Made by a program: the position numbers and the translations under genes
The notes under the pieces: generated by a model
What the model saw: only the letters and a program-made list of their open reading frames with translations
The model's database searches: none
Told to the model about the DNA's origin: nothing
Assembly: GCA_050486105.1 (NCBI GenBank)
Contig: JBJHCR010000322.1
Span: forward strand, 1-7,117
Length of the DNA stretch: 7,117 nucleotides
From: JAEXNA01 sp050486105
GTDB lineage: Bacteria > Vulcanimicrobiota > Xenobia > Xenobiales > JADMJV01
Direction: 5' to 3'
Shown here: positions 1 to 5,071 of the stretch, one piece after another
How positions within the stretch are numbered: position 1 is the first letter of the stretch
Layout of the letters: each line of letters starts with the position of its first letter

Positions 1-1546
1 CGTTTAGGGGTCGCCCGCTGTTGCTTTGCACTGAGCGGCACAAGAAGGAAACTCCCACCGTTACTCCGTCGGGGGTCTCTCGGAATTCGAATGGAAAGGT
101 CTGGCAGTCCACCGGCTTGGCCTTGGGTCCGCCTTCAAGGTGCAAAGCGCAGAGGTTGTCTTGCTGCAGGCACCGACACGCCCCCTCTTCATTCTTGTCC
201 AGTCGAATTTTGGCGTCTTCACCGATGGCGAAAACCTGATGCCCAGCCTGAGCAAGTTGAAGAGCTCGGAAGCTCTCCTTGATAGGTATCCACTCCTTGG
301 GGGCGAGCTCAGGACTCCAGGTTGAACGACAGCAGCGCCCGCATTGGGTGCATTCAAAGAGCTGACTACTAACAAAATGGAGATGTCGGGTCGCAGGCAC
401 GTTCATCTTGACTTGTCCGCTGACCCCCCCCGTCAAGCGACCCTGGGTGCGCCGAGCCCAAAACATGGAGTTCGGCCAATGCAAAACCTGCCGATAGTTT
501 GCTTTCAAGGCCTGGGTGTCTTCAGTGAATTTGAATCCGGCCTCTTCAGCAAAGAGAGCCCCGCGAAAAGGGCGTCCTGCCTCGAGATCGCCGGCCAGAG
601 CCTCGGCTAGACGAACTCCTTCGTAGATCGCCCGACCTAAGCCCAGATTGGACAAGGGGTCGTGAGCGAAGGAAGCGTCTCCGGTGGCGGCCCATCCCGG
701 ACCAAAACTGGGAAGCAGGATAGAACTGTCTGAGGTCACTCGCTTGGGGCGGTCGGTCAATCTGTAGTTGCTCAAGCGAGTTTTGAGATGCTGCGATTCA
801 TCCCAGGCTTGCTCCCAGGCGGCTTCTGGCAGTCCCCGGTCGAGATCCTTGTCCGTGATGAACACGGCCACGGCCATGCCGGGCTCCAACGGGGCGGCGT
901 ACCACCAGCCTCGCTCGGTGGTCTCAAGCAGCATTTCTGAGGGAAGTTCAGGCAGCTCTGGTCCACTCAAAAAACCCACTAGTCCGCTCTGGCTGTCGAA
1001 TTTTTGTCGTTCTGCCCCCAAGCTGCGGGCGATTTGGCATGCTCTACCGGTGGCATCCACCAAGAATCGAGCTGTGCAGGAGATGCTGTCTCCATCGCTT
1101 TCCAGTTCAAAGGACCAAACCGAAGAACTGGCATCGAACTCCAAGTTGCGGACCCTGCTCCCTGTTCGAACTTTGGCTCCAGCAGCAGAGGCGGCCTCAG
1201 CCAGCGCTCGGTCGAGATCCAGGCGCTTAAGGGACCACCACGGCTCGTCCTTGGTATGCTCCACGACTTCTAAGTCCGAGCTTTCCCAGGCGCTATTGAT
1301 CACCAAGGGGGCGATCAGGAAGTCTTGGTAGGTGTCGGGAAGAATGCACTTTAGAACATGCAAGCCTTCGGGAGAGATCAATTCTCCCACTCGTGTTTGA
1401 TCATAGCGGCTTTGTTCTACCAGGAGGGCGCTAAAACCGGATTGAGCAAGGATCTGGGCCACGGCGGAACCGGCGGGACCCCCCCCTACGATAACCACGT
1501 CCAGTGGTCCCGACGTTGGAATGGGGTCCAAATTTTTGCCAATCAT
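1..1546 (-). CDS. FAD-dependent oxidoreductase (LodB/QhpG/halogenase-like) fused to a YkgJ-type CxxCxxCC domain, C-terminus beyond the window
   Basis: An open minus-strand frame of 515 codons runs off the left edge without a stop. The N-terminus has the FAD Rossmann motif GGGPAGS (residues 21-27), an acidic beta-2 end (E44), a VGE-x-x-SPEG segment (53-61), VDATGR (163-168), GWWYAAPL (213-220) and the second FAD motif GDASFAHDPLSNLGLG (289-304). These match the flavoprotein group containing tryptophan halogenases and the LodB/GoxB/QhpG Trp-modifying monooxygenases. The halogenase WxWxIP motif is absent, so I favour the latter side. From about residue 395 a second domain begins: C399-x2-C402-x2-C405-C406, then C457, C459, C466, C481-QTFPF and C503, the pattern of the YkgJ zinc/iron-chelating family. 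The ATG at 1546 overlaps the upstream stop as ATGA; GGAGG lies 13 bases before it. The cytoplasm is the likely location, as no signal peptide is seen. Substrate unknown; protein-bound Trp or a peptide is inferred from relatives. Confidence 0.88.
   Translation of the reverse strand, partial: MIGKNLDPIPTSGPLDVVIVGGGPAGSAVAQILAQSGFSALLVEQSRYDQTRVGELISPEGLHVLKCILPDTYQDFLIAPLVINSAWESSDLEVVEHTKDEPWWSLKRLDLDRALAEAASAAGAKVRTGSRVRNLEFDASSSVWSFELESDGDSISCTARFLVDATGRACQIARSLGAERQKFDSQSGLVGFLSGPELPELPSEMLLETTERGWWYAAPLEPGMAVAVFITDKDLDRGLPEAAWEQAWDESQHLKTRLSNYRLTDRPKRVTSDSSILLPSFGPGWAATGDASFAHDPLSNLGLGRAIYEGVRLAEALAGDLEAGRPFRGALFAEEAGFKFTEDTQALKANYRQVLHWPNSMFWARRTQGRLTGGVSGQVKMNVPATRHLHFVSSQLFECTQCGRCCRSTWSPELAPKEWIPIKESFRALQLAQAGHQVFAIGEDAKIRLDKNEEGACRCLQQDNLCALHLEGGPKAKPVDCQTFPFEFRETPDGVTVGVSFLCRSVQSNSGRPLN
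424..431 (-). repeat. Second eight-G homopolymer in the flavoprotein gene
   Basis: Another eight-base run of C on the plus strand, in the linker between the flavoprotein and the Cys-rich domain (residues about 372-374). The frame is intact. A one-base change would separate the oxidoreductase from the YkgJ-like domain. Confidence 0.7.
1479..1486 (-). repeat. Eight-G homopolymer in the FAD motif codons
   Basis: An eight-base run of C on the plus strand (G in the gene) encodes the glycines of the Rossmann GGGPAG motif. The reading frame is intact through it. A length change of one base here would truncate the protein near residue 23. Confidence 0.7.
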
Positions 1547-4500
1547 TCTTGAATCTTGTCCTCCAGGCTTAGTCTAATGGCTCTCAGGTTTCGGAGTTGG
1601 TCGGTGAACTCGAGTACTCGACTCGGATCCTGGCGATAACGATAAAGGCGCACTAGCAATTCCAACAGATCTTCTTGGAAGGGAAAGAGTCGATAGCTTT
1701 CCAGAGCTTCCTCGAGAGCCTCGTTGAACTCTTGCTGCTGCTCAAGTAGTTGACTGAGGGCTGTGCGATAGATGGCGTTGAAGGGATTAGAGGAAACAGC
1801 AGCTCTGAGATCGTCTTCATTCCAATTCTCAATCGGGCCCAAGGTTCCCCGTAGGTAGAGTGCTTGGGGGTTCGAGCTCAGGGGCGCAGCTCTGCTGAAG
1901 TGGTCTTCAGCCAGAGCTAAGTTTCCCTCTGCCTGAGCGGCTCTCCCGGCGTTTAGGGCAAGTTTGTATTCGGAGCCCGGAGGTGGATTCTCCAGGGCCC
2001 GACCATACAGGGCAGAAAGTCCTACATATTGGCCAGACTGAGCCAACAGGTCCAGAAGCGCAATGCGCAACCAAGCTTGGTTTGAGCTGGCCAGAGCATC
2101 GATTCGCATGGGGTCTAGGGTATGTTCGGCTGGAGCGAGCAGAGGACGGAGCAACTCAGGAGTCCAACTCCGGGCTTGGGGGTCGAGCCTCTCCAATCGC
2201 TCTAGTTCAGCTCCTTGATCGAAGGGCAAACTGAGGGCAAGTCTCCCCAGGATAGCGCCTTGAAGTTCCGCGGTGCTGCTTTGTTGGTCCAAGGAGGGCA
2301 TCATTGGAAAACTATCGGTCAGAGGCTCAAGCGTTTGCTCTCTGCGGTGGAGATTGAGCGGAGCCAGGAATTCCAAAAGGGGAAGGTCATCGGTGTTCAT
2401 GGCAGCCTTAGACCCCGGTGGGGTGTTCCTCTGTAAGAAGTCCATCACTTGCTCGCGCGAGGCCAGAAAGGTGCCCCTCAGCATCCCCGGTGTTCCCAGG
2501 CCAAGCAAGTGAAGCCAAAAGGCCGCACCACTGTCGTGCTGGTAGAGTTCCAGCAACCGTGTCTCTTGAAACCTGATATCCTCTTCACTGCCGATCAGCA
2601 GGATGTCACCTCGGCTGGTCAAGTACAGCCCTCCCTCAGGGAACACGGAGAAGAAGGTTCGAAAAACGAGTTGCAGTTCGCGCTCCGACACCGCGTAAAG
2701 ATGGAACCACTGGGCCATGATTCCACCAGGTTTGAGTTGCTGGCGACACTTCTTGTAGAAATCTTGGGTGTAGAGATTGCCGATTCCCGCGATCCAAGGA
2801 TTGGATGGTTCGCTGACGATGATATCGAAAGTCTTAGATGAGCCAAGGATGAAGCGCCTGCCATCTTCGATGACTACGGTCAGTCTCGGATCTTCGAGAT
2901 ACCCTTCCGAATAAGGAGCAAAAAATTTCTTAGCCTCAAGGACGGCCGGTTCCAATTCGGCACAACGGACCTCGGTGACACCGGGAACCGAAAGTAGGCC
3001 AACCACGGTCTGACCACTGCCAAATCCGATGACCGCGATCTCCTTTGGTGCGGAGTGAAGGGCGGCGGGGATGAGGCCTAGCAAGAGCTGGGTTTGGCGG
3101 TCGCTCTCGGTCATGGAAGCATCAGTTTTTCCGTTCACCGCCAAGAAGGGGTAAATCCCGCTGTTTAAACCTACAGAGACCGTGGAGGAGACCCCATCTC
3201 GATAGAAGATAGGGGGTGGTCGAAGTTTTTGTCCCTGGTAGCTGATCCCCGTGCCCGAGCTGACTATCCCGAGATCCCACCTTGGACCGACAAGGATAAG
3301 AACCAGGCTGAAGACGAGCATTGCGATATCCGGGACTCGCATGCTGCGTCGAGCAGCCTGGCCAAAGGCCAGAAAAAGACAGAGCGCACCCAAGAGATTG
3401 AGGGACACCGCCAGCCGGATGGTGTCTTGAAGACCTAGCAGCGGCATGAGGACAAATCCGGTAGTGAAGGAGCCGATGATCGCGCCAAAGGTGTTAGCTG
3501 AGTAAGCTTCGCCGAGACTGCGACCCAAGTCTTCTACCCTGCTGGTATAGAGGTGTGTGACCAAGGGAAAGGTCAAACCCAAGGCCAGCGTAGGTATCAG
3601 GATCAGCAAGAAAACAGTGACCGTATCTAGCGCGGCGATCTGCAAAAATGAGTTGATGTTGAGCCCTTTGCTCAGCACCTTAAGCATGGGAAGCCATCCC
3701 ATACCTACAGTGACCAGGAAGGCTGAAATCCCGATGAGGAGTTGCAGTCTGGCGAGATCTCGGATCTTAGGATGGCGGCTGCTGAAGAGTCGACGGTAGA
3801 TGAACGAACCTAGGCCCAGGGCTGCCAGAAAAGTGACCAATATGATAGAGAATGAATAGGTAGATGAACCGATGGACAAGATAAGGGCACGAGTCCAGCC
3901 GATCTGATACACCATTCCCGTGAAGCCGGAAATTCCGAAAACGATGGGTAACCACGGGTTCTTCTCACCATTGGCCTCGGCACGGGGCTCTTCGGGCAGG
4001 GGGTGCTTTCTTACCTGAGTTTCAGCAGAACGATAATTGTCGGGGAGGCTTTCCGAGCCCGAATAGGCTGCCTTGGCGATGAGGACATTCAGGAAGGCTG
4101 TCAATATGAGGGATTTCGTTAGGCCGAGGAGCGGCAGGAAGGCTAGCCCCCCCAAGGCTGCTCCGAGACAAGCGCCCAGGGTGTTGAGTCCGTAGATGGT
4201 GGAAAGCTTCCCACCAGTTTCTGATCGATGGAGGACCAGGGTTTGGGTGAACACGGGAAGAGTGGCGCCCATGGCCGTAGTTGGAGGAAGCAGCACAGCA
4301 AATGAGGACAAGAACAGAATGGTCTGGAGAGAAAAATCGGCCACTTCGCGGCGAGCTAATTCCAGGTAAAGATGTTCAACTCCGTTCAGGAGGCCGAGGG
4401 TGAGGAGTGCCCACAGCCCGATGGCCAACTCTAGGACACCATAGGTCTTGAGAAAGAAAGCGGGTGGTCGACCTTCTCCTCGCTTTCGGTCAGACCAACG

Positions 4501-4674
4501 CCCCCCAAGATAGCTTCCCAGGGCCAACCCGGCCATGAAGGTCGTAAGAACGGTGGAGATCGAGAGGATGGAATGCCCGAAAATCAGGGACAGTCGCCTC
4601 ATCCAAAGGACCTCGTAGGCCAGGGAAGTGGCACCCGAGAGGAAGAACAGTATTAGGATGCGTGGGCCCACCAA
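1543..4674 (-). CDS. Fused MFS-like membrane / spermidine-synthase-like protein with TPR-like C-terminal tail
   Basis: 1043 residues. Residues 1-465 form a membrane domain of roughly 13 hydrophobic segments built from two related halves (about 5-200 and 243-435). Residues about 475-720 form a SAM-dependent, spermidine-synthase-fold domain: VNGKTDAS (513-520), glycine loop IGFGSGQT (549-556), acidic ELE (573-575), EDG (603-605) and SEPSNPWIAG (621-630). In true aminopropyltransferases the last segment contains a catalytic Asp (DSTDP-like); here Glu occupies that area, as is usual in the fused MFS/spermidine synthase family, whose chemistry is not established. Residues about 800-1035 are amphipathic helices resembling degenerate TPRs, suggesting protein binding. 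The start is uncertain: TTG at 4674 (GTG at 4671 is alternative) gives the family-typical N-terminal membrane segment, but no Shine-Dalgarno is close and the codon lies in a small hairpin, so coupling to the preceding ORF is likely. The TGA stop overlaps the next ATG. Confidence 0.9.
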   Translation of the reverse strand: MVGPRILILFFLSGATSLAYEVLWMRRLSLIFGHSILSISTVLTTFMAGLALGSYLGGRWSDRKRGEGRPPAFFLKTYGVLELAIGLWALLTLGLLNGVEHLYLELARREVADFSLQTILFLSSFAVLLPPTTAMGATLPVFTQTLVLHRSETGGKLSTIYGLNTLGACLGAALGGLAFLPLLGLTKSLILTAFLNVLIAKAAYSGSESLPDNYRSAETQVRKHPLPEEPRAEANGEKNPWLPIVFGISGFTGMVYQIGWTRALILSIGSSTYSFSIILVTFLAALGLGSFIYRRLFSSRHPKIRDLARLQLLIGISAFLVTVGMGWLPMLKVLSKGLNINSFLQIAALDTVTVFLLILIPTLALGLTFPLVTHLYTSRVEDLGRSLGEAYSANTFGAIIGSFTTGFVLMPLLGLQDTIRLAVSLNLLGALCLFLAFGQAARRSMRVPDIAMLVFSLVLILVGPRWDLGIVSSGTGISYQGQKLRPPPIFYRDGVSSTVSVGLNSGIYPFLAVNGKTDASMTESDRQTQLLLGLIPAALHSAPKEIAVIGFGSGQTVVGLLSVPGVTEVRCAELEPAVLEAKKFFAPYSEGYLEDPRLTVVIEDGRRFILGSSKTFDIIVSEPSNPWIAGIGNLYTQDFYKKCRQQLKPGGIMAQWFHLYAVSERELQLVFRTFFSVFPEGGLYLTSRGDILLIGSEEDIRFQETRLLELYQHDSGAAFWLHLLGLGTPGMLRGTFLASREQVMDFLQRNTPPGSKAAMNTDDLPLLEFLAPLNLHRREQTLEPLTDSFPMMPSLDQQSSTAELQGAILGRLALSLPFDQGAELERLERLDPQARSWTPELLRPLLAPAEHTLDPMRIDALASSNQAWLRIALLDLLAQSGQYVGLSALYGRALENPPPGSEYKLALNAGRAAQAEGNLALAEDHFSRAAPLSSNPQALYLRGTLGPIENWNEDDLRAAVSSNPFNAIYRTALSQLLEQQQEFNEALEEALESYRLFPFQEDLLELLVRLYRYRQDPSRVLEFTDQLRNLRAIRLSLEDKIQE
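1560..1564 (-). promoter_or_regulatory. Ribosome binding site of the flavoprotein gene
   Basis: GGAGG inside the last codons of the upstream gene, 13 bases before ATG 1546. The spacing is longer than optimal, but with the ATGA stop-start overlap it supports this start and reinitiation by ribosomes finishing the upstream gene. Confidence 0.6.
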
Positions 4675-4680
4675 AGGTGG
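4668..4680 (-). promoter_or_regulatory. Small perfect hairpin covering the start of the fused membrane protein
   Basis: CCACC-TTT-GGTGG on the minus strand is a perfect five-pair stem with a three-base loop. Both candidate start codons (TTG 4674 and GTG 4671) fall within it. It could lower independent initiation, making translation depend on ribosomes arriving from the preceding ORF. It is short and may be coincidental. Confidence 0.35.
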
Positions 4681-4704
4681 TTTGAGATCAAGGAGAAAAA
4701 TCCC

Positions 4705-4983
4705 TCAGAACTCTTCGAGACAGTAGGTTTCCTCTAGCCCTGCAAGGAGGCGGTCCACTCGAGGGGTAACCCCGTCATCGAATGGGCCTTCCGACAATTC
4801 GACATTGTCGTGACCCCAGGGGGTTCGACGTCGCCAAGGACGCTCTCTTCGCTGTCGGTCGTCTCTTTGGTGAAGCCCACTTCCGGCGATGGAGGAAGGG
4901 ACGACCGAGCGCGGAGTCCACTCGCGGAGAGGATTGGGGAGTTCTTGGTAACTCACCCTATGGCACTCTTGGGGAATAAGCAT
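4705..4983 (-). CDS. Hypothetical 92-residue protein upstream of the fused membrane protein
   Basis: I do not recognise this protein. The case for it being real is a clean ATG with AAAGG eight bases upstream, position in a same-strand gene row with a 30-base gap to the next start, and codon use similar to its neighbours. It has no membrane segment or signal peptide. The N-terminal part is proline-containing and neutral; residues 40-53 are very basic with many arginines; the last third is acidic and ends in Tyr-Cys-Leu-Glu-Glu-Phe. There are two cysteines (C7, C88) and three tryptophans (W22, W50, W56). It is in the same reading frame as the 1043-residue ORF, separated by one TGA and ten sense codons, so it could also be a detached N-terminal extension. 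A role as partner or substrate of the downstream enzymes is possible but purely inferred. A chance ORF is not excluded. Confidence 0.55.
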   Translation of the reverse strand: MLIPQECHRVSYQELPNPLREWTPRSVVPSSIAGSGLHQRDDRQRRERPWRRRTPWGHDNVELSEGPFDDGVTPRVDRLLAGLEETYCLEEF

Positions 4984-4991
4984 CTATAAGA

Positions 4992-4996
4992 CCTTT
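4992..4996 (-). promoter_or_regulatory. Ribosome binding site of the 92-residue ORF
   Basis: AAAGG on the minus strand lies eight bases before ATG 4983, a normal Shine-Dalgarno spacing. It is the main argument that this small ORF is translated. Confidence 0.55.
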
Positions 4997-5005
4997 ATCC
5001 CAACC

Positions 5006-5032
5006 GTTCACTCTTTGTCCGTGAACAGAGTG
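5006..5032. repeat. Overlapping inverted repeats
   Basis: GTTCAC (5006-5011) is complementary to GTGAAC (5021-5026), and CACTCT (5009-5014) to AGAGTG (5027-5032). The arms overlap, so the two hairpins exclude each other. A third pair, TTGTCC (5015-5020) with GGACAA (5042-5047), also competes. This could be an operator or an alternative leader fold, but six-base arms can arise by chance. Confidence 0.35.
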
Positions 5033-5071
5033 TTAACTGGTGGACAATTTGGGTGGTTCTTGGAGGTTCGC

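Larger units (their letters stand above)
4984..5071. other. Intergenic gap between the regulator and the 92-residue ORF
   Basis: An 88-base non-coding stretch. It holds several short inverted repeats (5006-5047) and the ribosome binding site of the next gene. I see no convincing U-tract terminator and no clear sigma-70 promoter. A possible minus-strand -10-like GATAAA near 5000-4995 is too weak to call. Confidence 0.6.

Noticed and set aside
61..375. 104-residue minus-strand ORF
   Set aside because: It is an alternative frame over the Cys-rich domain; the CxxCxxCC pattern and continuity with the FAD domain show the other minus-strand frame is the coding one.
768..1331. 187-residue plus-strand ORF
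   Set aside because: It lies entirely antisense to the flavoprotein FAD domain, is Ser-rich with no recognisable motif, and the minus-strand frame has clear family motifs.
1..1546. Tryptophan halogenase
   Set aside because: The fold motifs fit the group, but the diagnostic WxWxIP motif is absent and GWWYAAPL is present, which fits LodB/QhpG-like enzymes better.
4668..4707. Selenocysteine at the TGA between the two in-frame ORFs
   Set aside because: The only downstream hairpin has a five-pair stem and a UUU loop without the features of a bacterial SECIS element, and TGA serves as the normal stop of the large gene.
4782..4979. 65-residue plus-strand ORF
   Set aside because: It is antisense to the 92-residue ORF, and I see no recognisable motif in it.
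4984..5071. Rho-independent terminator after the regulator
   Set aside because: No GC-rich stem followed by a T run is present on the minus strand in this gap.
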